NCBI GenBank assembly: GCA_000415505.1
Contig: KE354406.1
Coordinates: 1-57,436, forward strand
DNA from: Streptomyces afghaniensis 772
Lineage (GTDB): Bacteria > Actinomycetota > Actinomycetes > Streptomycetales > Streptomycetaceae
DNA length: 57,436 nucleotides
Direction: 5' to 3'
The position numbers and the translations under genes are program-made. The notes under the pieces were generated by a model, which was not told the origin of the DNA, made no database searches, and saw nothing but the letters and a program-made list of their open reading frames with translations. Within the stretch, counting starts at the first letter, position 1. Each line of letters starts with the position of its first letter. Of the stretch, positions 25,463 to 37,792 are shown in pieces.

Positions 25463-25921
25463 TCAGCCGTCGATGTCGAGCGCCGTCCCGTACAGCCGGT
25501 CCACGTGCAGCCGGACGACCACCCTGCGTTCGGCCACCAACTGCTCCAGGAACGCGCCTTCGTCCTCCGGCCTGGCCTCCTCGGGGATGATCCCGAGCAG
25601 CTCCCGCCCGACCTCGTCGCCGGGGACCGTCGTGGCGTCGGACACCTCGGCCTCGCCCTCCGCGACGGCGAACGACCACACGTCACCGCCCTGCACATGC
25701 AGCGCCGCGCGCGGATCGTGGCGCAGCTGCCTGACCTTGACACGGTCGGCCGTCGTCGAGAACCGCACGATCCGGGCCTCGGCGTCCCAGCTGTAGACCA
25801 TGGTGGTCAGATGGGGCCGGCCGTTGCGCTTGACGGTGGCGAGAATGCCGAACTGCTGCTTGCCGAGCAGGTCGGAGAGGGCTTCGTCGGACAGCGGGCG
25901 GGGTGCCGGACCTTGAGTCAT
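25463..25921 (-). CDS. PPOX-class (pyridoxamine-oxidase-fold) flavin/F420-binding protein
   Basis: A 152-residue split-barrel protein: LGKQQFGILATVKRNGRPHLTTMVYSWD at the N-terminus, RFSTTADRVKVRQLRHDPRAALHV, GGDVWSFAVAEGEAEVS and VRLHVDRLYGTALDIDG. It matches the small actinobacterial family annotated as PPOX-class F420-dependent, whose members use FMN or F420 to reduce various substrates. The substrate cannot be inferred. The gene is monocistronic or follows the MerR promoter region. It starts 59 bp from the divergent SUMF1-like gene. Confidence 0.85.
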   Translation of the reverse strand: MTQGPAPRPLSDEALSDLLGKQQFGILATVKRNGRPHLTTMVYSWDAEARIVRFSTTADRVKVRQLRHDPRAALHVQGGDVWSFAVAEGEAEVSDATTVPGDEVGRELLGIIPEEARPEDEGAFLEQLVAERRVVVRLHVDRLYGTALDIDG

Positions 25922-25980
25922 GACCAGGTCAACTTCGCCGCCCGCGCGGATATTTCACGTCCGGCGCCCCACCGCCGTTA

Positions 25981-26673
25981 GTGTGGCTCGGCATGGGGGC
26001 AGGCGTGGGCGTGGACGTGGGGAACGGGATGGTGGTCGTTCCGCCGGGGCGGGTGACGCTGTCCGACCGGCGGACGCAGCGGAGTTGGGCGGTCGACGTC
26101 GCGTCGTTCCGGATGTCGGCGTTCCCCGTCACTCAGGCCTGGTACGCCCAGGTCACCGGCGAGCGGCCGAGTGCCGCTCGTGGCGAACGGCTGCCCGTGG
26201 AGGGCGTGTCGTGGTGGGACGCGGTCCGGTTCTGCAACGCGCTGTCCCGGGCGGAGGGACTGACGCCGGTGTATCGCCTGTGCGATGACTCCGAGTCGGT
26301 CGGCCGGGACGCCTCCGGTGACGGGTACCGGCTGCCGACCGAGGCCGAGTGGGAGCACGCCTGCCGGGCCGGCGGCAGCGGGCCGCGGTACGGGCGGCTC
26401 GACGACATCGCCTGGTATCGCGGCACCTCCGAGGAGCGGATCCGTCCCGTGGGCGGCAAGCAGCCCAACGCGTGGGGCCTCTACGACATGCTGGGCAATG
26501 TCTGGGAGTGGTGCTGGGACGTCTACGACGCCGAGGTCTACGGCACCTACCGGGTGCTGCGGGGCGGCGGCTGGGCCGACGAGCACTGGAGTTGCCGTGC
26601 CTCCGTACGGCGCCGCAGCCATCCGACGTTCCGGATCGACGACGTGGGATTCCGCGTGGCGCGCCCGCAGTGA
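25981..26673 (+). CDS. SUMF1/formylglycine-generating-enzyme-fold protein lacking one catalytic Cys
   Basis: About 226-230 residues. FGE-fold markers are clear: FPVTQAWYAQVTG, PVEGVSWWDAVRFCNALSRAEGL, YRLPTEAEWEHACRAGG, GLYDMLGNVWEWCWDVYD and the C-terminal VGFRVARP. At the FGE active site, RGGS-x-x-C becomes RGGGWADEHWSCRASVR: the first Cys is replaced by Asp while one later Cys remains. It therefore probably does not activate sulfatases. Starts at GTG 25981 and ATG 25993 are both possible. The N-terminus is shorter than in true FGE. Confidence 0.82.
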   Translation: MWLGMGAGVGVDVGNGMVVVPPGRVTLSDRRTQRSWAVDVASFRMSAFPVTQAWYAQVTGERPSAARGERLPVEGVSWWDAVRFCNALSRAEGLTPVYRLCDDSESVGRDASGDGYRLPTEAEWEHACRAGGSGPRYGRLDDIAWYRGTSEERIRPVGGKQPNAWGLYDMLGNVWEWCWDVYDAEVYGTYRVLRGGGWADEHWSCRASVRRRSHPTFRIDDVGFRVARPQ

Positions 26674-26689
26674 ACGCGTCCCGGTCGCT

Positions 26690-27673
26690 CTAGCCTTCCA
26701 GCCCCGTACCCTCCAGCGCCGCCGCCTTCCGGCGGCCGCGGCCACGGCCGTTGCCGACCTGCGTCCGTACCGCTCCCATGCTCGCCGCGATGACGAGGGC
26801 GATCGCGGCGGCCTCCAGGGCGGTGAGGGTCTGGTCGAGGAGGAGGAAGCCGGCCGTCGCCGCGATGGCCGGTTCCAGGCTCATGAGGATCGCGAAGGTG
26901 GAGGCGGGCAGGCGGCGCAGGGCGAGGAGTTCGAGGGTGTAGGGCAGGACCGAGGAGAGCAGGGCCACCGCCGCGCCCAGGCCCAGCGTCACCGGGTCGA
27001 GCAGCTTCGTACCCGACTCGGCGATGCCCAGGGGCAGGAACAGGACCGCCCCCACCGCCATCGCCAGTGCCAGGCCGTCCGCCTGCGGGAAGCGGCGGCC
27101 CGTACGGGCGCTGAAGATGATGTAGGCCGCCCACATGGCGCCGGCCCCCAGGGCGAAGGCCGCTCCCGTGGGGTCCAGGCCGCTGAAGCCTCCTCCGCCG
27201 AGGAGGAAGACGCCGGCGAGGGCGAGTGCCGCCCAGACGACGTTGATCGCGCGGCGGGACGCCAGGACCGAGAGGGCGAGCGGGCCGAGGACCTCCAGGG
27301 TGACCGCGGGGCCCAGTGGGATGCGGGCGACGGCCTGGTAGAAGAGGCCGTTCATCGCGGCCATGGTGATACCGAAGACGACGACCGTGCCCCAGTCGGT
27401 GCGCGAGTGGCCGCGCAGCCGCGGCCGGCAGACCAGCAGCAGGACGGCCGCCGCCACGAGCAGCCGCAGCGCCACGACTCCGAGGGCGCCCGCCCTCGGC
27501 ATCAGCATCACCGCCAGCGCACCGCCGAACTGCACGGAGATCCCGCCCGCGAACACCAGGCCCACCGGCCCGAGGGAGCCCAGCCGGCCCGGCCGCCCGG
27601 GCCCTGCGGCCGGTGCGCCGGCAGCGTCGGTCGTCGCGGACTGGGGCGTGGTGGCGGTGTCCGGAGTGGTCAC
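26690..27673 (-). CDS. EamA/DMT-family exporter (RhtA-like)
   Basis: A 327-residue membrane protein with ten predicted helices arranged as two EamA repeats (about 40-165 and 180-305). GPAVTLEVLGPLALSVLASRR and SVLPYTLELLALRRLPASTFAILMSLEPAIAATAGFLLL are typical of the RhtA/YdcZ-like threonine or homoserine exporter group. The N-terminal 30 residues are Thr/Ala/Gly-rich and the C-terminus is basic. It probably exports amino acids or metabolites. Two perfect palindromes lie 57-104 bp upstream of the GTG start. Confidence 0.87.
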   Translation of the reverse strand: MTTPDTATTPQSATTDAAGAPAAGPGRPGRLGSLGPVGLVFAGGISVQFGGALAVMLMPRAGALGVVALRLLVAAAVLLLVCRPRLRGHSRTDWGTVVVFGITMAAMNGLFYQAVARIPLGPAVTLEVLGPLALSVLASRRAINVVWAALALAGVFLLGGGGFSGLDPTGAAFALGAGAMWAAYIIFSARTGRRFPQADGLALAMAVGAVLFLPLGIAESGTKLLDPVTLGLGAAVALLSSVLPYTLELLALRRLPASTFAILMSLEPAIAATAGFLLLDQTLTALEAAAIALVIAASMGAVRTQVGNGRGRGRRKAAALEGTGLEG

Positions 27674-27729
27674 GGGCGGTCCTGTGCTCGGCTCGGCTGC
27701 GTACTCGGTTTCGTACGTGCACCGTCGTA

Positions 27730-27741
27730 CACGCTAGCGTG
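27730..27741. promoter_or_regulatory. 12-bp palindrome upstream of the EamA gene
   Basis: CACGCTAGCGTG is a perfect dyad in the 160-bp region between the EamA start (27673) and the end of the Fem-like gene (27833). Only EamA has its 5' end here, so this is a candidate operator for it. Confidence 0.4.
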
Positions 27742-27759
27742 CATCACGATGTACTGCGA

Positions 27760-27777
27760 AGTCCATAGTAATGGACT
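27760..27777. promoter_or_regulatory. Second inverted repeat upstream of the EamA gene
   Basis: AGTCCAT, a four-base spacer and ATGGACT: seven-base perfect arms in an A/T-rich context, about 20 bp beyond the CACGCTAGCGTG dyad. The pair of sites suggests a dimeric regulator with two operators. Confidence 0.4.
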
Positions 27778-27832
27778 CGGTCAGGCGTACAAACCGGTTA
27801 TGCCACTGTCCCGGAAGGTTTCGGGTCGGCTC

Positions 27833-28969
27833 TCAGCGGCGCGCGAGGTACAGGCTCAGCGCCTTGTACAGCAGCCGGTTGAGCGGGAAGTCCCGCTCGC
27901 CGAGGTACTCGACGGCCTCGCCGCCCGTGCCCACCTTGAACCGGAGCAGCCCCAGCAGGTGGCTGGACTCCTCCAGCGTGTCGGTGATGCCGCGCAGGTC
28001 GTAGACGGCGGCGCCGAGTTCATGGGCGTCCGTCATCATGCGCCACTGCACGGCGCTGCTCGGCTGGACCTCGCGCCGCCGGCTCGTGGAGGCGCCGTAG
28101 GAGTACCAGACGTGGTCGCCGACGGTCAGCATCGTCGCCGCGGCGAGCACCTCGCCGTCGTGGTACGCGAGGTAGAGCCGCATACGGTCCGGGTGCTCGG
28201 CGGTGAGCGCGCTCCACATGCGCTGGAAGTAGGGCAGCGGGCGCGGGACGAAGCGGTCGCGCTCGGCGGTCTCGGAGTACAGCTCGTGGAAGGCCTGCAG
28301 ATCCTCGTAGCCGCCGCGTACGACCTTCACGCCGGCCTTCTCCGCCTTGCTGATGTTGCGCCGCCACTGCTGGTTCAGGCCGCCGCGGATGTCGTCCAGC
28401 GTCCGTCCGGCGAACGGCACCTGGAAGACGTACCGCGGTTGTCCCGCGGCGAAGCCGTCCTCGCCGCCGGGTTCGGTCTGCCGCCAGCCCATGCGGCGCA
28501 GGGTGTCCGCGACCTGGCCGGCACGCGGCTCGAACGACGTCGCCCGCACGTCCCGCAGCCGCCGGGCGGCCGGGTCCGCGATCGCCGACTTGACCGCCTC
28601 GGCGCTCCAGCGGCGCACCACGACCGGCGGGCCCATCCGCACCGCGAAGGCGCCCCGTCTCCCGAGGTGGGCGACCATCGGCTCCAGCAGACGTTCGAGG
28701 CCGGGCTCGTGCCAGTCGATGAGGGGGCCCTCGGGCAGGTACGCCAGGTACCGCGGCAGTCCGGGCAGCTTCGGCCCGGGCAGCGGGCGCAGCAGCACCA
28801 GTCCCGCGCCGACGAGCTGCCCGGACGCGTCGAACCAGCCGAGGCTCTCCGCCCGCCAGTCGGGCTTCACCTCTCCCCAGGACGGGATCTGGGTGTGGCT
28901 GGCGGAGGGGCGGGCCGCGACGAACGCGAGATGCTCGTCACGGGTGATCGGCTGGACGCGGACGCTCAT
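27833..28969 (-). CDS. FemABX-family peptidoglycan-bridge aminoacyltransferase (BioF2/GNAT fold)
   Basis: A 378-residue protein with the two GNAT-like domains of Fem proteins: HTQIPSWGEVKPDWRAESLGWFD, LLRPLPGPKLPGLPRYLAYLPEGPLIDW, GGLNQQWRRNISKAEKAGVKV and WYSYGASTSRRREVQPSSAVQWRMMTDAHELG. Fem transferases add an amino acid from aminoacyl-tRNA to the peptidoglycan stem or bridge; in streptomycetes the bridge is Gly. AAGGAG eight bases upstream fixes the ATG at 28969. The gene stands alone between the EamA and oxidoreductase genes. Which residue is added cannot be told from sequence. Confidence 0.88.
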   Translation of the reverse strand: MSVRVQPITRDEHLAFVAARPSASHTQIPSWGEVKPDWRAESLGWFDASGQLVGAGLVLLRPLPGPKLPGLPRYLAYLPEGPLIDWHEPGLERLLEPMVAHLGRRGAFAVRMGPPVVVRRWSAEAVKSAIADPAARRLRDVRATSFEPRAGQVADTLRRMGWRQTEPGGEDGFAAGQPRYVFQVPFAGRTLDDIRGGLNQQWRRNISKAEKAGVKVVRGGYEDLQAFHELYSETAERDRFVPRPLPYFQRMWSALTAEHPDRMRLYLAYHDGEVLAAATMLTVGDHVWYSYGASTSRRREVQPSSAVQWRMMTDAHELGAAVYDLRGITDTLEESSHLLGLLRFKVGTGGEAVEYLGERDFPLNRLLYKALSLYLARR

Positions 28970-29101
28970 GCGCGGGCTCCTTCGAGTGGCTGGTGCCGTG
29001 AGCCTAGGAGCGGCTTCGCCCCTGCCCCGGCTCAGACACTCGGGTCGGCCCGTGCCGTGGCCCGAACGCCTCAAGCGCGCGCGTGAAGGGGGCGGTCAGT
29101 G

Positions 29102-33185
<4,084 letters not shown>

Positions 33186-33198
33186 TCTTCTCCCGCAG

Positions 33199-33238
33199 AC
33201 GTGAGGGGCGCCCGGTGTGTACCGGACGCCCCTCACGT
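33199..33238. terminator. Rho-independent-type terminator after serC
   Basis: ACGTGAGGGGCG (33199-33210), one mismatch, CCGGT, a GTGT loop and the exact complements: 12 + 5 paired bases. It lies between the convergent serC and peptidase genes and would serve both. Confidence 0.85.
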
Positions 33239-33267
33239 CGTGTCAGGCGATGCTCACGCGAGCGCGC

Positions 33268-34866
33268 TCAGACCCCGGACCCCAGGATCCCGCGCAGGGT
33301 GTCGCCGACCGTCGCGACGGCCGACTGGCCCGTGCTCGGCGTCTTCCCCGTGGTGGCCTGCGGCTTCGGGTCGGGCAGCTTCTTGCAGACCGCGTCGGCC
33401 ACGCCGCTGCCGTGCGGCACCTTGCCGTTGGTGAGGTACGTCGCCAGGTACTTGTCGAGGCAGGCGTTGCCGCTCAGCGAGATGCCGTGGTTGCCGCCGC
33501 CCTGCTCCACGACCAGGCTGGAGCCCTTCAGCAGCCGGTGCATGGTGACACCGCCCTGGTACGGGGTGGCCGCGTCGTCCGTCGCCTGGAACAGCAGCAC
33601 CGGCGGGAGCTTGGTGTTGCTGACGTTCACCGGCTTCAGCGACTTCGTCGGCCAGAACGCGCACGGCGCATTGTACCAGGCGTTGTTCCAGGCCATGAAC
33701 GGCGCCTTCTCGTACACCGCCCAGTTGTCCTTGCGCCACTGCTTCCAGTCGCGCGGCCAGGACGCGTCACGGCACTGCACCGAGGTGTAGACGCTGTAGC
33801 CGTTGTCGCCGGAGGCGTCGATGGCGGCGATGTTGTCGTACGCCTTCACCAGCGCGGCGGTGTCCTTCTTGTTGACGTACGCCGCGAACGTCTGGGCGAG
33901 GGTGGGCCAGTAGGCGTTGTTGTAGCCGCCGGGTATGAAGATGTCCTCCAGTTCGGAGGCGCCCACCTTGCCGCCCGCCGGCTTCTTGGCCAGGGCCGCC
34001 CGCATGGCGTACCACTTGGCCTCGACCTTCTTCGGGTCGGTGCCGAGCTTGTACGTGGAGTCGTACTTGGCGATCCACGCCATGAGCGCCTTGTGGCGCT
34101 TGTCGAAGGCGTAGTCCTGCTGGATGTTGTCGTCGTACCAGACCCCGGTCGGGTCGACGATCGAGTCCAGCACCAGGCGCCGCACCCGCTCGGGGAACAG
34201 CTTGGCGTAGACCGAGCCGAGGTAGGTACCGTACGAGTAGCCGAAGTAGTTGATCTTCTTGGCGCCGAGGGCCTTGCGGATCGAGTCCATGTCCTTCACG
34301 GCGCTGACCGTGTTGATGTACGGCAGGACGTCCGCGTACTTCTTGCCGCAGGCCTGGGCGAAGGACTTGGCGCGGTCGAGGTTGGCCTTCTCCAGCGCGG
34401 GCGTGCTGGGCACGGAGTCGGGGCGCACCGGGTCGAAGTGGCCCGGCTTGCAGTCCAGGGCGGGCTGGCTCTTGCCCACTCCGCGCGGGTCGAAGCCGAC
34501 GACGTCGTACTGGGCGGCGACCTCCTTCGGCAGCGACGACGCGACGAAACCGGCCAGCGACAGGCCACTGCCGCCGGGGCCGCCGGGGTTGACCAGCAGC
34601 GGTCCCTGGTACGTCTTGGCGGTGTGCGGCACGCGCGACAGCGCCAGCGTGATCTGCTTCCCCTGCGGCTTCGCGTAGTCGAGGGGCACCTTCACCGACG
34701 CGCACTGGAGCGTCGGGTAGTCCTCCGTACCGCACTTCTTCCAAGTGACCTTCGCGGCCTGGGCGGTGTTCGCGGAGTGCGGCGCGCTGGCGCTGGCGGG
34801 GACGGCGGTGAGCGTCCCGGCCAGGACGACGGTCGCGCCGCACAGAACGGCTGCGCTTCTTCTCAT
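33268..34866 (-). CDS. Secreted tripeptidyl aminopeptidase (S33 family, Slp/Tap-like)
   Basis: A 532-residue exported serine peptidase. Signal peptide MRRSAAVLCGATVVLAGTLT with cleavage after the ASASA region near residue 27. The alpha/beta hydrolase fold has the oxyanion segment NPGGPGGSG, the nucleophile motif GYSYGT, a C-terminal Asp in FQATDDAATP and the His in QGGGNHGI. A TAP-like C-terminal domain is present. It removes tripeptides from the N-termini of proteins outside the cell. The family is highly represented in streptomycetes. An imperfect inverted repeat lies about 95 bp upstream. Confidence 0.92.
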   Translation of the reverse strand: MRRSAAVLCGATVVLAGTLTAVPASASAPHSANTAQAAKVTWKKCGTEDYPTLQCASVKVPLDYAKPQGKQITLALSRVPHTAKTYQGPLLVNPGGPGGSGLSLAGFVASSLPKEVAAQYDVVGFDPRGVGKSQPALDCKPGHFDPVRPDSVPSTPALEKANLDRAKSFAQACGKKYADVLPYINTVSAVKDMDSIRKALGAKKINYFGYSYGTYLGSVYAKLFPERVRRLVLDSIVDPTGVWYDDNIQQDYAFDKRHKALMAWIAKYDSTYKLGTDPKKVEAKWYAMRAALAKKPAGGKVGASELEDIFIPGGYNNAYWPTLAQTFAAYVNKKDTAALVKAYDNIAAIDASGDNGYSVYTSVQCRDASWPRDWKQWRKDNWAVYEKAPFMAWNNAWYNAPCAFWPTKSLKPVNVSNTKLPPVLLFQATDDAATPYQGGVTMHRLLKGSSLVVEQGGGNHGISLSGNACLDKYLATYLTNGKVPHGSGVADAVCKKLPDPKPQATTGKTPSTGQSAVATVGDTLRGILGSGV

Positions 34867-34958
34867 GGAGTTCTCTCAGAGACGGTGAGGGGGGTCAGGA
34901 CCGCGTGTCACGCGGTCCGTGCCGCATCGTTTCGGAAGAGCACGCCATGCAAGTACTT

Positions 34959-34981
34959 ATTCGACCAAGACTTGACCGAAT
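34959..34981. promoter_or_regulatory. Imperfect 23-bp inverted repeat upstream of the peptidase
   Basis: ATTCGACCAAG and CTTGACCGAAT flank one central base; nine of eleven positions are complementary. It lies in the only A/T-rich stretch upstream of the peptidase gene, where a promoter is expected. Confidence 0.3.
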
Positions 34982-35069
34982 CGAGTCATCCTCGGCGCCC
35001 AAACCCCCTTAAAACAAGGGTTGTTGGACTATCGCGAACTACCCACAGGAAGAGCGCAGCCGTGATGAG

Positions 35070-35098
35070 AGGGGCGCCCGGAACACCCAAGCGCCCCT
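35070..35098. terminator. Hairpin downstream of the small exported-protein gene
   Basis: AGGGGCGC (35070-35077) and GCGCCCCT (35091-35098) form an eight-base-pair stem with a 13-base loop, just after the 35105-35416 gene on the minus strand. Confidence 0.5.
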
Positions 35099-35104
35099 GG
35101 CAGG

Positions 35105-35416
35105 TCAGCCCATGAAGGGCGGGAGGAGGCCTGTGCTCTGGTCCTGCCCTCCCTCCGCCACCTGGCCGTCGCACCGGGTCTCCGTCGTGGTGTTCTGGGG
35201 TCCGAACAGGACGGTCCAGACGACCCCTTCGATCCCCTGCCGCTCAGTGCGGGACGTGTAGCACGAAGAACTCTGGCCATCTTTGCGGTCCGGCGGCGCA
35301 GCCGAGTCGGCCGCCACGGGCGCGGCGGAGGTCAGGGCTGCTGCGAGGACGATGACAGCCGCACCGGCCGAGTGGGCGAGGGATCGGGGCATACAGTGCA
35401 ATCGCGGAGTTTTCAT
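35105..35416 (-). CDS. Small exported protein of unknown function
   Basis: About 103 residues. The N-terminus MKTPRLHCMPRSLAHSAGAA followed by a hydrophobic VIVLAAALTSAAPVAADS is a clear Sec signal peptide cleaved near AAPVAADS. The mature part of about 65 residues has two Cys (SSSCYTSR and ETRCDGQ) that could form a disulfide, and a WTVLFGPQNTT segment. No family is recognised. The ATG at 35416 has no strong Shine-Dalgarno. The frame is open to 35476, but that stretch has no signal-like sequence. A terminator follows. Confidence 0.6.
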   Translation of the reverse strand: MKTPRLHCMPRSLAHSAGAAVIVLAAALTSAAPVAADSAAPPDRKDGQSSSCYTSRTERQGIEGVVWTVLFGPQNTTTETRCDGQVAEGGQDQSTGLLPPFMG

Positions 35417-35605
35417 GATCACACATTGAGCGGAAAAGCGCCCGGGAGGAAGGCTGACGGCCCTTCGGCCCGGCAACTCAACCCGATTGTGCGAACCACC
35501 GGGGAGGCTCGGGCAGGCGGGCGCGGAAAAGGACCACGTCAGAACGGTCAGGGGCCCCGGTGAACTCGATGAGCCATTAGGCGTAGCGGGCCGCGGCAGG
35601 GAAGC

Positions 35606-37792
35606 TCACGTCCGGCGGGTGGAGGGCTGCGGAGGCAGCATCACGTCTCCACTGCGCTTGAGCCGCTGCCAGGGCAGCCGGTAGCCGTTGATCGCGGTCA
35701 GGCAGGCCTGGACCAGGACCAGATACATCACCTGGCGGTAGACGACCTGCTGGAGAGGAAGCGCCCACAGCGGCCGGAGCCTCTCGCCGTCGAGATGGAA
35801 GGCGTACACGGCGCAGACGGCCTGCACCGCCAGCACGCCGCTCCAGGCCAGCGCGGTGGTGCGCGGGTTCCCGAACACCAGGCCGTAGACGGCCAGTATG
35901 TCGATCAGCGGGGCGAGCAGCGGGGTGAAGATCTGGAAGACGGCAAGCAAGGGCAGACCGAGGCGGCCGAAGTGGCCTCCGTGGCCACGCTCGAACAGCG
36001 CGTGCCGGTGCTTCCACGTGGCCTGCATCGTGCCGTAGCTCCATCGGTAGCGCTGGCGCCACAGCTGCCGCAACGAGGACGGTGCCTCGGTCCAGGCGAG
36101 TGCGTCCGGCGCGTAGCGGACCTCCCACCCGGCCCGGTGCAGGGCCATGGTGATGTCGGTGTCCTCCGCGAGGGTGTCCGCACTCATCATTCCGGCGTCC
36201 CGCAGGGCCTCGGCGCGGAATGCCCCCGCGGCACCGGGGATGGTGGGCAGGCAGCGCAGCAGGTCGTACATGCGGCGGTCGAGATTGAAGCCCATGACGT
36301 ACTCGATGTGCTGCCACCGGCCGAGCAGCCGCCGGCGGTTGCCGACCTTGGCGTTGCCCGCGACGGCACCGACGCTGGGGTCGGCGAACGGCTGGACGAG
36401 GCGGCCGACGGTCGAGGGGGCGAAGACGGTGTCGGCGTCCAGCATGACGACGATGTCGTGGGAGGCCCGCAGGACGCCGGTGTTGAGGGCGGAGGGTTTG
36501 CCGCCGTTGGGCCGGCGGATGACGGTGACGTTCGCGAGGGCGAGTGACTGCGCGATGTCGGCGGTGCCGTCGCGGGACCCGTCGTCCACGACGATGATCT
36601 CGACGGGATGGTCGCTCGCGGCGAGGGAGCGGAGCGTCTTGGCGATGCACAGCTCCTCGTTGTAGGCGGGTACGACGACGCTGACGGGCCGAGTGACGGG
36701 CCCGTGCCGGCCGCTGTCGGGGCGCCGTTGACGGCGGGCGTGGTGACGGGCCAGGACGAGCAGCAGCACACAGCGTGCGAGGACGAGCGAACCGACCACC
36801 AGCAGCAGTACGCTGACGGCCGACACCGCCGCCCCCGACACGGTCACGGCGGCCACGAAGATGCGGCCGCTCCACCGGTCCGCCGTGTCGACGGGGCTGG
36901 TGAAACTGTCGGTGCCGACGAGATCGGCAAGGGTGGTGAAGCGATAGCCCTGGGCCTTCAGCCGGGGAATCAGGGTCCTGAGGGCTTCGACCGTCTGTGA
37001 TCTGTCCCCTCCCGCGTCGTGCAGGAGGACGACCGCGCCCCTGCCCGGCACTTTCGGGATGGCCGCGTCGGCGATCGCCCGGGCGCCCGGCCGCCGCCAG
37101 TCGTTGGTGTCCTGGTCGATGAACGCCAGGACGTAGCCCTTCTCCCCCAGCCGCCGCGCCACGGACCACGCCGAGTCGTCGAGGGCGGAGGGGACCGAGG
37201 AGTAGGGCATCCGCATCAGTGACGTGTTGATGCCCGCGGCCCCCGCGAGGGCGAGTTGGGTCAGCGCCAGCTCACGGTCGACGGCGCTCGCGGACCGGGT
37301 GGCCAGGTCCGGGTGGGAGAAGGTGTGCACGCCGATCTCGTGGCCGGAGCGGACCACACGGCGCAGGACTCCCGGGTGCCGGGCGGTCTGCTGCCCGGTG
37401 ACGAAGAAGGTGCCGGGCGTGCGGTAGTGGTCGAGAACGGCCCGTATGCGGGGCGTCCAGGTGGGGTCCGGGCCGTCGTCGAAGGTCAGGACGACGGTCT
37501 TGTCCGGCGTGCGGTACGTCCGCTGGTGATCGCCGGTGATGTCGACGACCGGACCGCCGCCGGTGATCCTGCGGGGGACGCCGGTGGCCGGTGGTCCGCC
37601 GCGCCCTTCCTGGTCACCGGCGAAGCCCCTGGTGGTGTACCCCTCGACGAGGAGGACCGAGGCGACGAAGGCCAGCAGGACGAGGGGAACGACGATGCGG
37701 AAGCGGTGCCGCGGCGACAGGGGTGCGCGCGTCCGCCGCGGGCCGGACGGCCTCGCGGAGCGGCCGGGTGACCGGTCGGGGCGCCGCCGCAT
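35606..37792 (-). CDS. Membrane polysaccharide deacetylase / family-2 glycosyltransferase fusion (MatB-like)
   Basis: A 728-residue protein. After a short basic N-terminus and a membrane helix (IVVPLVLLAFVASVLLV, about 35-52) comes a NodB-type deacetylase domain (TFDDGPDPTWTP with the metal Asp pair, SGHEIGVHTFSHPDL with the SxxxHxxxH site). A second helix near 315-345 leads to a GT2 domain: VPAYNEELCIAKTLRSL, VVDDGSRDGT, MLDADTVFAP, LAEDTDITM and QRYRWSYGTMQ. Four C-terminal helices follow. Such fusions make and deacetylate a surface beta-GlcNAc-type polymer; MatB of streptomycetes, which drives mycelial clumping, has this layout (from memory). The ATG overlaps a possible TGA of the upstream proline-rich gene. 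Confidence 0.87.
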   Translation of the reverse strand: MRRRPDRSPGRSARPSGPRRTRAPLSPRHRFRIVVPLVLLAFVASVLLVEGYTTRGFAGDQEGRGGPPATGVPRRITGGGPVVDITGDHQRTYRTPDKTVVLTFDDGPDPTWTPRIRAVLDHYRTPGTFFVTGQQTARHPGVLRRVVRSGHEIGVHTFSHPDLATRSASAVDRELALTQLALAGAAGINTSLMRMPYSSVPSALDDSAWSVARRLGEKGYVLAFIDQDTNDWRRPGARAIADAAIPKVPGRGAVVLLHDAGGDRSQTVEALRTLIPRLKAQGYRFTTLADLVGTDSFTSPVDTADRWSGRIFVAAVTVSGAAVSAVSVLLLVVGSLVLARCVLLLVLARHHARRQRRPDSGRHGPVTRPVSVVVPAYNEELCIAKTLRSLAASDHPVEIIVVDDGSRDGTADIAQSLALANVTVIRRPNGGKPSALNTGVLRASHDIVVMLDADTVFAPSTVGRLVQPFADPSVGAVAGNAKVGNRRRLLGRWQHIEYVMGFNLDRRMYDLLRCLPTIPGAAGAFRAEALRDAGMMSADTLAEDTDITMALHRAGWEVRYAPDALAWTEAPSSLRQLWRQRYRWSYGTMQATWKHRHALFERGHGGHFGRLGLPLLAVFQIFTPLLAPLIDILAVYGLVFGNPRTTALAWSGVLAVQAVCAVYAFHLDGERLRPLWALPLQQVVYRQVMYLVLVQACLTAINGYRLPWQRLKRSGDVMLPPQPSTRRT

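Noticed and set aside
26285-29086. A 933-codon plus-strand frame over the SUMF1-like, EamA and Fem-like genes.
   Set aside because: It spans three genes of clear identity in another frame and strand.
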